64,000 nt of DNA. Origin: Metridium senile. Taxonomy: Eukaryota; Cnidaria; Anthozoa; Actiniaria; Metridiidae. Shown here piece after piece: positions 45,201 through 56,285 of this stretch. The stretch covers positions 6,741,069-6,805,068 of the forward strand of contig OX459105.1 of NCBI GenBank assembly GCA_949775045.1. The letters run 5' to 3'. How positions within the stretch are numbered: position 1 is the first letter of the stretch; each line of letters starts with the position of its first letter. Made by a program: the position numbers and the translations under genes. Under the pieces are notes generated by a model, which worked only from the letters and a program-made list of their open reading frames with translations, was not told where the DNA came from and did not search any database.

Positions 45201-47824
45201 ATCTTCAGACTATATCCAAGGGGCATCATTGTTATAGCTCCAGTTATCTCTAGCTGTCAAAAACTGGGTCCCACCACTCCTACTGGGCTAATAGACTAAA
45301 CTGCATAATCCTCAACTAGCCCGACTTCACGCTCATAGAGCGTCTAGTTATTTATAAAACATTTTTTCTGGCTTGCTTTTTTCTGAAAGAAATGGAAAAC
45401 AAGCAGAAAACAAGTAAGAGAAAACAATTCCTTTAAGTGTTGTGAAGTCTTTCACAATTTGAAAATATTTGGTCAGTTTTCAATTGAAAAACGAAGGGCT
45501 CCAAGTTCATGTTGTTGTTGGCCAGACGCTCTGAAAATGAGCTAAACGAGTCTGCATTGCTTTTCTCCTATTCTTTATTTTCCTTCCATACACCATCAAC
45601 TGCAAAGATTATACATCATTGATTATTCACTGTCTGAATGGTTTAGGGGGGATTAGCTGTCCTTTTTATTTGATTAAAAGAGCGCTTTGGGGGCTTTGTT
45701 CGTTTTTAAATTGTCGGCTGCATTATGAAATATGCTACAGTCAAAGCGGAACACCAAATTGTTCCTTTTTTCTGATATTTGTTTGTCATTTCTCCCCACT
45801 TGCAACTTCTGCGATCCACGGTCTGCGCTACTACTACTAATAATAATAATAACTGTATTTTCCAACATGGTAGACTATAAGTCTAAAATACATTGGTAGT
45901 CTAATAATAATAGATATAATATAACAATATGTACAATAATTTCGATGATAGAGATCTATGATAGTATAAGTATATTCACTTGTTTATAGTATATAAAATA
46001 TTGTAAGGCATGAAAATGAATAAATATATATATAAAGTTAATTGTAATTGGTATAATGATATTATTTGCTGGTTTCAGTGAGTTCGTTGTTATATTGTCT
46101 GCTGGCTTTAATTATGAAGGAGTTTGCTGTTCTTTTGGTGCGGGTTTGTGGAATTCTAACTGTTCCCCTGGCTTGTGATCTTGTGGAGTAGTTGTTTTTA
46201 TACCGCTGTGGGAATAGATGGTGGAGCTTGTGTTCCTTATTTTCCATTTTTGTGAAGTATGACATGCCGTTGGGAAGACCGTTGTTTTCATGGTCTTGCT
46301 GAAGTGGTTGAAATACTCTTCATTCGAGTAGTGTTTCTGTCCGAGGACTTTTTCCCATAAGCTCTTCTATCGCGTTCGTTTGCGCTCAAAAATATGTGAA
46401 ATGAAAATTGAAATAAATCAACTTTAATAAAATAAAAAAAAACGGAATTGTTAACATTTGAGATCAAAGTGAGTTAATAATATACGAAAAATGGAAAGAA
46501 GTCGATATTTGACAGAAACAAATACTCCAGTTTTAAGGTTATCTATCATGCTGTATTTTTTGACAAAAGGCGCATTTGTACAGACTAAGCCTCGATTTTT
46601 TGTCAAAATATTCTCAAAGCCCCAGCAATGCACGACTGAAAAATGTTATCGCTTAACAATAGAAAACACATTTGATATTATTTTGAATTGAGGCTATTCC
46701 TGTGCAAATGTGCCTTTTGTCAAAGAGTAAACAGCAGTGCGCCCTGGATAACATGAAACATTTCTTTCGGAAGAGAGATTGGGTCGTGAACGCTGACCAT
46801 TATTTACTTGTATTTTTATTTCACCGGCTTTTTTCTTGTCCGCAAAAGAACGCTATATACATCAGCACATTTGTTTCTATGTTTTGAAAGTCAATTATGA
46901 TATTTTGTTTTATATATTTCGCATTAGATTGTGGTTGACTGTTGGGCTAAAGAAACCGTTGATAGAAATGCTCAGCTTGATCTATCAAGGTTTTTCACAG
47001 AACAAGAAGCCATCCTTTCCAACATACTTGGAATGTGCATCCCTCCTATTGATGTAACAAAGCTGACCAAAGTGGTTGAAACATCAGGTTGGTTTATAAT
47101 TGCTGACGAACAGGGGTTGAAGTGGTTGGAACTATACTAAAGATAAACCTATTTAATTCATTACCATTTTGTCTTGACAGGTCTGAAGGACAAGTATCGC
47201 TCCGTCATAGTTGGTAAGTTATTTGGTATTCATGTACGAAATGAATTGGACGATTAGGCCTTTCACACGACGCAGTTAAGGCCTGTAGTTCTGATAAAAC
47301 ACTGCTTCTCGTTTTTTAAATATTACATAACGTCACACGCTGTCATTCTTAGCAGGACCTCTTAAGTCGAAACGTCATATTTTACAAACATTTACGACTG
47401 AAAATCGTTGTCGATGATGCAGATGACGAAGCTGATAATGAAGCCTATGGAAATGATGATGATGATAATGATGGTGATTAAAATGACGGCTATTTAATAA
47501 TCACAATATCTGTAAATGTTGTTCGCAAAAGGATAATTATGATTATAATTATAAAAATAACCTTTGATTATACTCCAGATAACGACAAGCCAGCACAGTG
47601 TGCCCGCGGATGCCTACCGGACTTGCTTACATCAACACGACAAAGTTTTCACTAACGGAAAGATGTGCAAGGATGTGACCGCGTTCATAGCGTGTATTAA
47701 AGACAAGGCAAAGAGTTGCAAGGCAGAGATTTTCCAGCATTTTTTTCAGATCTTTGATCAAGGGCTGGGTGAGGAGTTTACCGGTGCAGACTCTAAAATA
47801 CCTTCACTTTGTAATCGTCTATAG
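42284..47824 (+). CDS. secreted Cys-rich protein, 4 exons, one frameshift in the last exon
   Basis: Exon 1 (42284-42439) encodes a signal peptide (MQFIVFVILLAVMLPQCHG) and the start of the mature protein (SADQLAAQCFQKWYHV). It ends AAG|GTAGGT. Exon 2 (46928-47087) reads VVDCWAKETVDRNAQLDLSR through KLTKVVETS. Exon 3 (47181-47213) is 33 bases, LKDKYRSVIV. Exon 4 (47579-47824) carries most Cys (RTCLHQ, KMCKDV, IACIKDKAKSCKAE, SLCNRL) and the TAG stop. All splice phases fit, but the exons sum to 595 bases. One extra C at about 47606 (GTGCCCGCGG against GTGCCGCGG in the second copy) shifts the frame. Without it the protein would be 197 residues with about ten Cys. It may be a sequencing error or a real lesion. 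Family not recognised. Confidence 0.6.
42806..42834. repeat. (ATCT)n-like microsatellite
   Basis: CTATGTATCTATGTATCTAT type units. Confidence 0.8.
42874..42938. mobile_element. 65-bp miniature inverted-repeat element
   Basis: ACCACAGGAAGCCCA at the left and TGGGCTCCCTGTGTAGGT at the right enclose 34 bases with TATGACGTCATA. These are two inverted copies of the motif found across the window. Confidence 0.7.
43611..43724. repeat. 56-bp tandem duplication
   Basis: CGTCAATATCAGACCGTTTT through CAACTCGAGCCTCGAATTCT occurs twice back to back without change. Confidence 0.95.
45830..46266 (-). pseudogene. LINE 3' fragment, minus strand
   Basis: The minus strand reads LHHLFPQRYKNNYSTRSQAR, TVRIPQTRTKRTANSFI and ASRQYNNELTETSK, the very C-terminus of a CR1-like reverse transcriptase. 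A 3' UTR follows and a TTA/TAG-rich tail at the 45830 end. The second copy has none of this (GCGCTACTAATACCGTTGGG at about 61635). It is therefore an insertion after the duplication or was lost from the other copy. Confidence 0.75.
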
Positions 47825-47880
47825 ACGTGGTTCATAAAAACCCAAATTAAACGTCAAATAGTCCAGTCAATCTGTCCAAT

Positions 47881-47975
47881 CTATACCGTATTAGAATAAG
47901 CGCCACATTTTCGACCAAAAAAAAAACAACTTAATAAACGCCGCCCTTGATGAGCGCCGCAGTCCAATGCAGCCC
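47881..47975. repeat. ACCGTATT..AATAAGCGCCGC dispersed repeat
   Basis: ACCGTATTAGAATAAGCGCC and TAAACGCCGCCCTTGATGAG. A counterpart lies at 63341-63415. Probably a short interspersed or MITE family. Confidence 0.6.
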
Positions 47976-48318
47976 AGGAAATCCGTAGCATTAAAAAAAC
48001 TTATAATGTTACTTTAGAGCAACAATGGAAGTAAATTGTATCAAAAGCTATATTCTTCAGTTTAAAGTAATTATATTTCACTGCCCGCCCATTAAGTTCT
48101 CTCCCAATATTCGTAGATCTGATCAAGAAGATCCTAGTTGGGAAAATTAACATAACCTCCGACTGGCTGCTTGTACGAATTAAGATTTATGTTCGGTTTT
48201 CTTGCTTTTCTAAAATTGACATCAGCCATTGACAGTTTCAATAGCCCACTTCACACAAACAAACCTATTCGAGGCTGGCATAAGTGTCGCGTATAACGGT
48301 AAGGTACCTAATTTGCGG

Positions 48319-48515
48319 CTAAGACCCCGTCTACACGGATCCGGATACTTTTGAAACCGCATACTTTTTGATGCGAATCGGCCTATCGTCCACACGAATC
48401 CAGTGAATCCGGTCACCGAAAACTTTTGAATTGGAAACGATCAACAGGATTCGTGTGGACGCAAATATTTCTATGCGGATTCAGCCGGATCGGATTCGTG
48501 TGGACGAGGCCTTAG
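48319..48515. mobile_element. 197-bp MITE
   Basis: CTAAGACCCCGTCTACACGG at the left pairs with the right end read in reverse, CTAAGGCCTCGTCCACACGA. Internal GGATTCGTGTGGAC units repeat. Its length and ends suggest a hAT-type MITE; the target duplication is not clear. Confidence 0.8.
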
Positions 48516-48792
48516 TTTTTTTTAAATGTTATAATAAATGAACTAATATAATAATTCGTTTTCATAAGCAAAACGTTTATATTCTTGAAAACGAATAGCG
48601 AATGTTAAACCCTCGTTTTAGTTTTCTAAAAGCATTATATCATTGGCATTCCTTGTTGAAATGTCTCTCGCCATAGTGTTCTGAATAGTTTGATTTTATC
48701 TGCATAACAATTAACTGTTGAAAGAGTCTTTGTTTAAACCCTTTGGGGCTATTTTAGCATACAGCGAATTTCATTAATGTTGTCCACGTAAA

Positions 48793-49099
48793 GTATAGCG
48801 ATTTCACATAACGCATTTTAGTATGCTCATGAGTTAAAAAGTATGCTAATGAGCTTCGCGCTGGGAAATACACCGCAAATATCTCGTTCTTTCGTTCTAT
48901 TTGATAAATGAGCAAAATCTATTTAAATATTGATTCTAATACAACAGCCAGTTCTGATAATTTGTTTCTTAATTTTCGACGAGATTGCCATATTTATGCA
49001 AGCAATTTGTGATAAATATGTATGCTCATCCGTGTGAAGCTCATTAGCATATTATTTTACTCATTAGCATACTATAATGAGTTGTGAAATCGCTCTATT
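48793..49099. mobile_element. 307-bp MITE
   Basis: TATAGCGATTTCACATAACG at the left and (rc) AATAGAGCGATTTCACAACT at the right start TIRs of about 65 bp. The TIRs contain TAGTATGCTCATGAGT-like units repeated twice per arm. No coding capacity. Confidence 0.85.
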
Positions 49100-49182
49100 A
49101 ACACTAAGTGACACGTGATTCTCTGTTTATTTGTTTTTAGCACATGTTAAAAGTTTGATGTCTAGCTGTATATTCTATAACA

Positions 49183-49354
49183 GTTACACCTAATTGCAAT
49201 AACATTGTCATATAAAAAAGAAAATTACAAAATAGGAATTAATTAAAAGACAAAAGAAGAAGTTCAGCGTGAGTAATCTGGTTTTGTTTTTTAATTAATA
49301 CCTATTTAGTAATTTTCTTTTTTATATGACAATGTTATGGCAATTAGGTGTAAC
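49183..49354. mobile_element. 172-bp palindromic MITE
   Basis: GTTACACCTAATTGCAATAA and its reverse complement at the right form arms of about 75 bp. One arm matches the insert in the HECT genes at 6406-6474 and 18184-18252. 49355-49980 has no recognised gene. Confidence 0.9.
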
Positions 49355-49982
49355 ATGCAAGAAGATCCATTAACTATATGTTCGCAATACTGTAAGTATC
49401 GAGCATTTAAAGCGAACGTATGTGGTGTCACGTGACATATTTTAGCGTCTTTTTGGTGGACAACGTTTATGACATTCACTGTATTTTAGTTTGAAGAAAT
49501 TCACTGAAAAAGAAAGCCTTTGAAAAAAATATTCCAAAACTGAAATTTTTAAACTGTGCTTTGCGAAAACGTTTTTTTAGAATTTACATTTTTAGAATCA
49601 GGCCACAGGGACTCATTTAACCAAGTTTCTTCCCGAAAATAATAAAATTGAGTAATTATTATATATCATGAGGGCATATCTAGAAACCGTTTTATACACC
49701 TATTTCAATAATCGTTGTCGCAATCAAAGCTGCAGTCCACAATGTGAAGTTTGCAAAAGATGTCGGTATTTCTTCTCGTGTTATAAATTTATTCATAGGA
49801 TATTTCAGTTTTACGTGTTTGTGTTATATAACAATTTGTTGGAAATGGTAGATGATAAAAAAAAATTATTTTTAAAAATGGGTAATAAATCAGAAAATAT
49901 TTTGATATTACCGACATGCTTTGCAGGTTTCAGAATGTGGATTGTATCTTCGGCTGCAACAACAATTTTTGAAAAAGGTGTA

Positions 49983-51009
49983 CAGTATGTGTGTGCAATT
50001 CCGGACGGTTTTTAGATAAATTGCCATATCATTCGTTAAATGCATTGTTTAGGAAATATATTTTCCTTGGAGATGAGGTAACATCTAATAAAGATTTATA
50101 TAAAGTATTGGTCAATTTTAGCGATTTTTAAAAATTTTATGGATATTTTTGTAAAGTAGTTTGAGTGGTGCAATTCCGGACAGTTGTGTGCAAAGCCGGA
50201 CACTATTAAAGTAGGTTCTGTTTAATCAATTCTTTTAAGTTATTTCCTAATTTTCGAATGCTTATGATAGATTTTCTATTTCCACAGTCAAATTTGAGAT
50301 TAAAGCATAAATTTGTGTTAATTAAATCATGAATTACGTTGGTTGATTAATACGTTTGAGCACTAAAGTATTTCACACATGAGTAATTGCCGCTCGTGCG
50401 CTGGATTCTGCAAATGAATATAAATGTCCTATAAATGAATAGTGCATGGTGATTAAACTATCCAAAAGATAACTTTTGTTTGCAAAATCAACCTGCAGCT
50501 GAATTGTATATTTTTAAGCGACATTTTAACCAACAATTCAAAGTTACGGGTGATTGCTAATCTTGTTTATTTTATCGTCCGGAATTGCACATACCTTAGT
50601 GGATTTTAGTAGTATTTCTAAAACCGTCTCCTACACATATTTTAAACTTTTAAAAGCTCTTCTTTTCACACAAGATAAAACATTGTTTGCAATTGAAAAC
50701 GTACTAAATATTTTGGCGTTATCATTTGAATCTGCAGAATAATCACCATTTTAAGTTTAACATGTAATTCGGAGCGCGTTAAAAACTGACTTATTGCGAA
50801 TTTGCATATTCACATGCCATGACAAATCGCTCTTTTTCCTAGCTGAAAATATCTCGATTGTCACAAAAACTTCTTACACAATAGAAAACATACAATTGCT
50901 TAATTCTATAATGTTGTTTTCATTTGTAAACAAATTCGATCTCTTTTTTAACGCTTAAATGCCAAAGTGTCCGGATTTGCACACTGTCCGGATTTGCACA
51001 CACATACTG
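49983..51009. mobile_element. 1027-bp mariner/pogo-like non-autonomous element flanked by TA
   Basis: The left end CAGTATGTGTGTGCAATTCC and the right end (rc) CAGTATGTGTGTGCAAATCC are terminal inverted repeats. TA flanks both sides (49981-49982 and 51010-51011). CAGT starts with a TA duplication are typical of Tc1/mariner and pogo relatives. The unit TGCAATTCCGGAC (or TGCAAATCCGGAC) occurs twice near each end and again internally at about 50578. No transposase frame is left; the longest internal frame (62 codons) has no recognised features. Confidence 0.85.
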
Positions 51010-51102
51010 TATACATTATGTCTATAGGGTCAAATTGACAACACTGAATACTAAAATTGTGTTCGATTTATTTCAAAACATATTCTCGATCTATTTTATT
51101 AT

Positions 51103-51530
51103 TGTGAATTTTGCAATATTTTAGTGAGTGAAATTATATAATTTGACATCCTTTTTTTCTAGAATATTTAGTTACAACAACAACTGAATAAAAGTGTTCA
51201 ATGGTATATGATTGATACCTATAACTAAAAATTATTTTCTAAGTAAGAACTATATGATAATATATAAACTAGTGTTTTCAGGTCTTGCCAACTAGAGCGT
51301 TTCACATCTAGAGCGTTTCACAATTTGTGGTGAATTTTGCTATATTTTAGTGAGTGAAATTATTTAATTTGACATCCTTTTTTCTAGAATATTTAGTTAC
51401 AACAACAACTGAATAAAATTATTCAATGGTATATGATTGATAGCTATAACTAAGAATTATTTTCTAAGTAAGAACTATATGATAATATATAAACTAGTGT
51501 TTTTCAGTTCTTGGCAACTAGAGCGTTTCA
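51103..51530. repeat. about 225-bp tandem duplication
   Basis: GTGAATTTTGCAATATTTTA onward (51104-51300) recurs at 51331-51530 with a few substitutions. Both units end CTAGAGCGTTTCACA. Confidence 0.9.
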
Positions 51531-51630
51531 CAACTAACCGTGGAGACAACAACTTGTCCTACGCTGGAGTGATTTCTACGAACATAACCTCGTTCTTTAT
51601 CATGGTATGTTTCTCTAAACAAACAAAACA

Positions 51631-51829
51631 CTAGCCATTTTCACATTAGAAGACGAACAGATCGTCTTCATGACGAACAAGTCGTCTGGTGTGAAAACAG
51701 GACGAACGCAATTCGAGACGAAAAAGTCGTCTGATTTTGTGCCGTTCAATTCACACCAGACGGACAATTCTACGGGTGAATTGTCTATGTAGACGATTTG
51801 ACCGTCCTCTACAGTGACAAGGGCTATTG
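51631..51829. mobile_element. 199-bp MITE
   Basis: CTAGCCATTTTCACATTAG at the left and (rc) CAATAGCCCTTGTCACTGTAG at the right are imperfect TIRs. Internal AGACGA and GTCGTCT units are numerous and partly inverted. A 92-codon minus-strand frame across it is a by-product. Confidence 0.65.
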
Positions 51830-51889
51830 AACATAACATTTTACATTTGTGTGCAGTTTTTCTTTTTCTTCTCCGGTTTGTCATTTTTC

Positions 51890-52342
51890 TCATTTGCTCA
51901 CAGTCCCTTTGACAGTGTCGACAATTAGATCCAAAATGGCTGCCTGGCCCTCTACATTTTCACCCACTACAAATACCTTCTTGCTGTCAAACCCATCTGG
52001 TACATATTCTTCTGATCCTTTGCCACATTGGACTACAACCATCTTGGCAAAAAGGTTGTTCTTTGCAATGTGTTGTTGGATTAGAGCACCATCAAACATA
52101 ACAATCCCTCGGCAATCTTTCTCAGCTTTTTCTTGCTTGATGAGTTCGCCGGACTGCTTCGACACAATAAGGATCACACAACTGCTACTGATTAGTTCGT
52201 TGTCCAAAGTACTCCCTTCGGCTAGAATGTCCTTGATTGTAGTCAGATTATAACTTTCTCTGAGTCTAGCTTGCAGCAAATCTCTCAGTTTCTTACTTTC
52301 AGGTTCATCGCTTGAGGAGAACAAAACTAACACAGTCGCCAT
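51890..52342 (-). CDS. 150-residue TIR/SEFIR-like domain protein
   Basis: Intronless frame starting at an ATG (52342) in AAAATGGCGACTG context; the frame stays open upstream but without homologous sequence. The protein alternates hydrophobic strands and helices like a flavodoxin-like TIR or SEFIR fold. It has MATVLVLFSSSDEPESKKL (strand A and helix), LAEGSTLDNELISSS, CVILIVSKQSGELIKQEKA, then CRGIVMFDGALIQQHI and AKMVVVQCGKGSEEYV. Such domains act in immune and death signalling by self-association, or as NADases; the catalytic Glu of NADases cannot be assigned here. There is no signal peptide or membrane segment, so a cytosolic product is likely. No lesion is seen. The family is assigned from pattern only. 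Confidence 0.5.
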   Translation of the reverse strand: MATVLVLFSSSDEPESKKLRDLLQARLRESYNLTTIKDILAEGSTLDNELISSSCVILIVSKQSGELIKQEKAEKDCRGIVMFDGALIQQHIAKNNLFAKMVVVQCGKGSEEYVPDGFDSKKVFVVGENVEGQAAILDLIVDTVKGTVSK

Positions 52343-53081
52343 TTTGGTATGAAATTCGACGCAATCTACAGCACAAAAAAATAAAGAAAACTTCACATTT
52401 TTGACAAGAACCAAGTCAAAACATTTAGCGTGTATTCGGTTAATATTCAAGTAACTTGTGGTTTTTCTTTGATTAATATCAGCGAATCTGGCTACAAGTT
52501 GATTGTACCGGGCCGGTAACGTTGTTTGAGCGAGATAGAGATCTATAGTCAATGTTATTCAAGCGTTTTGATACAACCCCAAATACCAAACATCCGGCAT
52601 AACTTGTTCATTGAAGAGACTTCGACATAATTTTGGTATTCAAAAACGATGTGTAAATTAAATCTTCGTCAAATCATTTGATTGTTGTTAGGCCATTACC
52701 TCAGCAGGGAAAAAAATACATTAAGATTTCAGCCAATCAAATCGTGGGAGGTTTCTTATTCAAGAGCAGCTGTTGTTGCTATCGCGCATGCGCTAGGTAT
52801 TTACCGTCATTTTTTATAAAGGCGGGAACCAGATGCCCTTGTCTTTAAATATGAATACCAGGCTGATTTTTACGACGGCTTATGAATTATGAACAAGATT
52901 TTTGTGAAAACAGTAGCGAGCGAAATTAAAACCAGACGGAAAAGGGAATAAAAAATGTATTATATTAAAACATTTTCGTTTGTTTTCTTTTAACACAGGT
53001 AAACCAAACTCCCTTTCTATGTTGATATATCAGAGAATAGAGGGCAAAATATCGAGGCTGATATCGTTTTTATTCACTCGT
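52343..53081. other. upstream of the TIR-like gene; no other gene
   Basis: Probably holds the promoter of the minus-strand gene at 52342. Nothing else was recognised. Confidence 0.4.
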
Positions 53082-54059
53082 TTTCAACGGATTTCACGTC
53101 GCACGTTTGGCATCAATTTTGTGTAAAACAACGGAATGAATGACTTTTAGCTAAACATTTTGAAATGCCGAGAGTGTTATTTAACATACGAAGAGACACT
53201 GTGGATTTCAAATGTATTTGAAAAGTAATTCAGGAGATTTGGCGATCAATCGACTTTCTGCATTTTTTACATTAGGTATTCGTATTATTAAAAGAAAACA
53301 CACGAAGTGAACAGTTCTTCCACCAATTTCGACACCACATATCGTTGTTGTATGTTGCATACAATTGCTAATTTCAAGACCATTGCTTCTGCTGAAAAGG
53401 TGAGTTAGTAAGATTAGATTATGGAAAGAAAGCAAAAATCTGACAAAGGTTTTGTCCCTTTTTTAATATCATTAGGTAAAAAAATTTTATGATATATTTA
53501 AGCTCATGGGTAAAAAAAACAAAACTCCATTACAGGTGGGTTAAGCCTCGATCAGGGTTAAGGAAACAATATACACTAACAAATAAGTAATATTAGCTAT
53601 GAATATCATATCAGATATTAAATACATGTAAAGTATAAGATGATACAATTTCATCCTCAGTAGAATGAGACCTATGAGAAAGATGCCAAGACCATAGTAA
53701 ATAGACTGATACAAGTTTAAAAAGACTTTTCTTTAATACAGCTATTATACATGTGAGCTTTCATTAAATTCATTAATATGTACATCTCTTGTCTATTTTC
53801 AAACTTATTATACATGCAAATCATTATAACTCATTTATTTATATTGAATTCTTTATTTACATATCAGTATATGTAATATATATACATTTCATTCATTATT
53901 ATATTAAATATAATGCAGTCTTTAGTCATCAATTTTAATCATTTTTGTGCAGAGAAGGGAACCTCTTTAATTTGCTCTTTGTTTCTCTTTGCTTTTACTG
54001 CCAACTCGCCATAGTATTTTGACATTTTCTTTTCTTTGTCATGAATTATTCTTATGTTG

Positions 54060-55954
54060 TCATCTTCGATCTTCACTATCACTGCTTGCATTCCCTTCAG
54101 GTGTGGAAGTGCTCATTTTATCAAGTCTTGTGAAACGTATTATTGCACGTTTTGATGTTTTTCTTCTACCACCTCTTTGACTAGATCCCTGCAGATGGGA
54201 CATGCTTCTACATGCGAACATCTTGCATGCACGATGTGGCCAAAAGGAAGTCTTGAGTTATCAAAGCCTGCAATAAATTATTTACAAATGTGGCAGAACT
54301 TCTTGGTTTTGGGCGATGGCTGTTGTTCTTCACAACCAGGACAAACACTAGGAGGAGCTGGTTTTGATTTGAGGAATTCTTCAACCCTTTGGACTAGTAC
54401 TTTTTTTCAACCCATCACTTCTCAACTTTATGATTGTACAAAGAGACTGTAACTCAGATTTGTACATCTGTTTGAGCTTCAACTTGGTTGTATCTGGGAG
54501 AAGGCAAAGTTGATGGAAGACATGGCCACATTTTTGTCTCACACAAGACACTCGATTCTTGCATTTCAGCTGTTTCTTGCATGCAGAACAGACCACTTCA
54601 CTAGAAGGACGAGCAAATTGTAAGGGGAAAAGTTGAGCAGGAACCAAGCCGAAAACAGCTGACCGTTAGGACAGTAAACCAGCACTATCATATGTAGCAG
54701 ATTCTTCAATTGTGGTACTGGAAGATACTGCGGCTTTAAGAAAAAGGCTCTTTACGAAAAGGCTGGTCTTCGCCACTACTGGAATGTGCTTTACAGAAGA
54801 GGATGGTGTTATGTTGGTGTGGTAACAGTCTAACTTGCGAACTCGGTAAGTCTCATTGATTCGTTGGTTTTCTTCTTTCATTTCGTCTACCCAAAGGGCA
54901 GCTTCTCTTATTTGGTCAGCAGAATATGCTGGTTCTGTGTGAGCTGATAGTACTGTTGAGAACAAAATGTTCTAGTTATTATGTTCGTCATAACTCAGTT
55001 ACAATTTCCCCGAATCTGATTGGTTGACAGACTGCTCTATTTTCCACTAATCAATCTTGTTTTTGTAATCGGACAGTCTAATCGGATAGTTGGCTGTAAT
55101 CGGACAGTTGTTATCGGACAGTTTTATGAGCCAATGATTTTACTGCTTTCAGATTAATCAACCAATCACTGAATTGATACAAATCACTATAGCAACGAAA
55201 ATTATTCTCAAAAAGTGAGGTTTTTTCAAAAATGGAGGATTTTTTCATTTTTATTAGAAACCCCACACATTTTTCTCTGAAATTGTTTATAGTTATGATT
55301 AATTGGTAATCAAACTTTGTGTCATCTAATTCTGTCTGTAATCATACTCGTGATAAACAAATCGGACTCCCGCTACGCGGTTGTCCGATTTTGTAATCAC
55401 TCGTATGATTACAGACTGAATTGGACTGCACTCAGTCCAATTACCATCATAAATAGTCTCTCAGCCATTTTTAGTGTTGCTCCATTCCTATAATTATAAA
55501 ATTATAAAATTATAATTGTTATTGTTCCTATTGAACAACAGAGGAAGGGAGCAATACTAAATATCGCTGGGAGAAATACTATTATCTAACATACTAACAA
55601 ATATACAACTTTTAACGATATAACAGAAACTGTCACCCCCTCTATACGTAAAGCACTCATATTATTCATATTGTATACTGTACAGAGCTTACCTGAAAAG
55701 AAAATTTTAACAAGTACTTCACTGAAATGAGGTAGGAATTTTAACATCTCTTTGGCCATTGGATGGTTGTTTTCTTGCCTGTAATGGAGTCTCGACAGAG
55801 TCACAATAATGGCATCACGGTAGTGGTGCTTTCCAAGTCTAGCCATCATAAATAACAACCTTTCTATAATGAATATCCACATGTCGTAATTGTTTGCACC
55901 CAATGCACTTATTACATCTAATGACAATCCGAGGTACTCCTCGAAAAATGTCAA
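54060..55954 (-). pseudogene. decayed RING-like/Cys-rich finger gene (copy D, with upstream exon)
   Basis: The upstream exon (about 55952-55693) reads TFFEEYLGLSLDVISALGAN, YDMWIFIIERLLFMMARLG, KHHYRDAIIVTLSRLHYRQ and ENNHPMAKEMLKFLPHFSE, then FFS at donor CAG|GTAAGC. The next exon starts at 54952 after TTCTCAACAG with VLSAHTEP. The phases fit and match the family pattern (F-HSVLR-T). Lesions shared with copy C are the TAA after AGLLS and the 7-A frameshift. Two extra T near 54158 are private to this copy and break the end after CRDLVKEVVEE. The QMYKSEL stretch is intact here but frameshifted in C. The N-terminus is not found. The protein role is unknown. Confidence 0.6.
55332..55418. repeat. 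87-bp palindrome (copy D)
   Basis: Counterpart of 25406-25492, lying in the intron between the two exons above. Confidence 0.75.
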
Positions 55955-56285
55955 AAGTAGAATTACTTGTTTTGAATAATGAATTCTTCGTTTTCAATAT
56001 TCCAAGTTTAAATCGAATAATGGAAACAAATTTCGAAAACTAAACAACAGTGAGTTCTACGTGTTCACGATTCAGGTGTTTTGACTGTAATAATGTGAAT
56101 AAAATTGTGAGTACGCCAATTAGTACTTTATTTTAGTCGTTGAATTTGCAATTTATTTATCTACTGCTTTTTTAATTATTTTATTTATAGTCAAAATAAA
56201 TAGAACACAATTAGCAAAAAAAAACCACACACACACACACACAGAGGAGAGGAACGGATTGGAGAGGAGGGAGAAACAGCAAAAA

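Larger units (their letters stand above)
42440..46927. other. 4.5-kb first intron of the secreted-protein gene
   Basis: Filled with repeats: a small TIR element at 42874-42938, a 56-bp tandem pair at 43611-43724, motif copies at 43415, 43433 and 44578, and a LINE 3' fragment at 45830-46266. A 140-codon frame at 44877-45299 has a hydrophobic start (YALSVIFVIYILQICL) but no homology I recognise. It ends just before GAGCGTCTAGTT sequence shared with an element end near 60910, so it is probably transposon sequence. Confidence 0.55.
45614..48245. repeat. segmental duplication, copy E
   Basis: Direct relative of 61424-63925. It carries exons 2-4 of the secreted-protein gene with flanking introns. 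Differences include a LINE fragment only here (45830-46266), and a hairpin plus a 30-bp array only in the other copy. Confidence 0.9.
53082..56285. repeat. segmental duplication, copy D
   Basis: Relative of 22976-25851. It contains about 508 bp (about 55597-56104) that is absent from copy C and holds an upstream exon of the finger gene. Similarity ends at CAGCAAAAA near 56285, where copy C runs into the inverted-repeat complex. Confidence 0.9.

Noticed and set aside
51615..51893. 92-codon minus-strand frame downstream of the TIR-like gene
   Set aside because: Mostly MITE sequence (51631-51829) read through; no domain.
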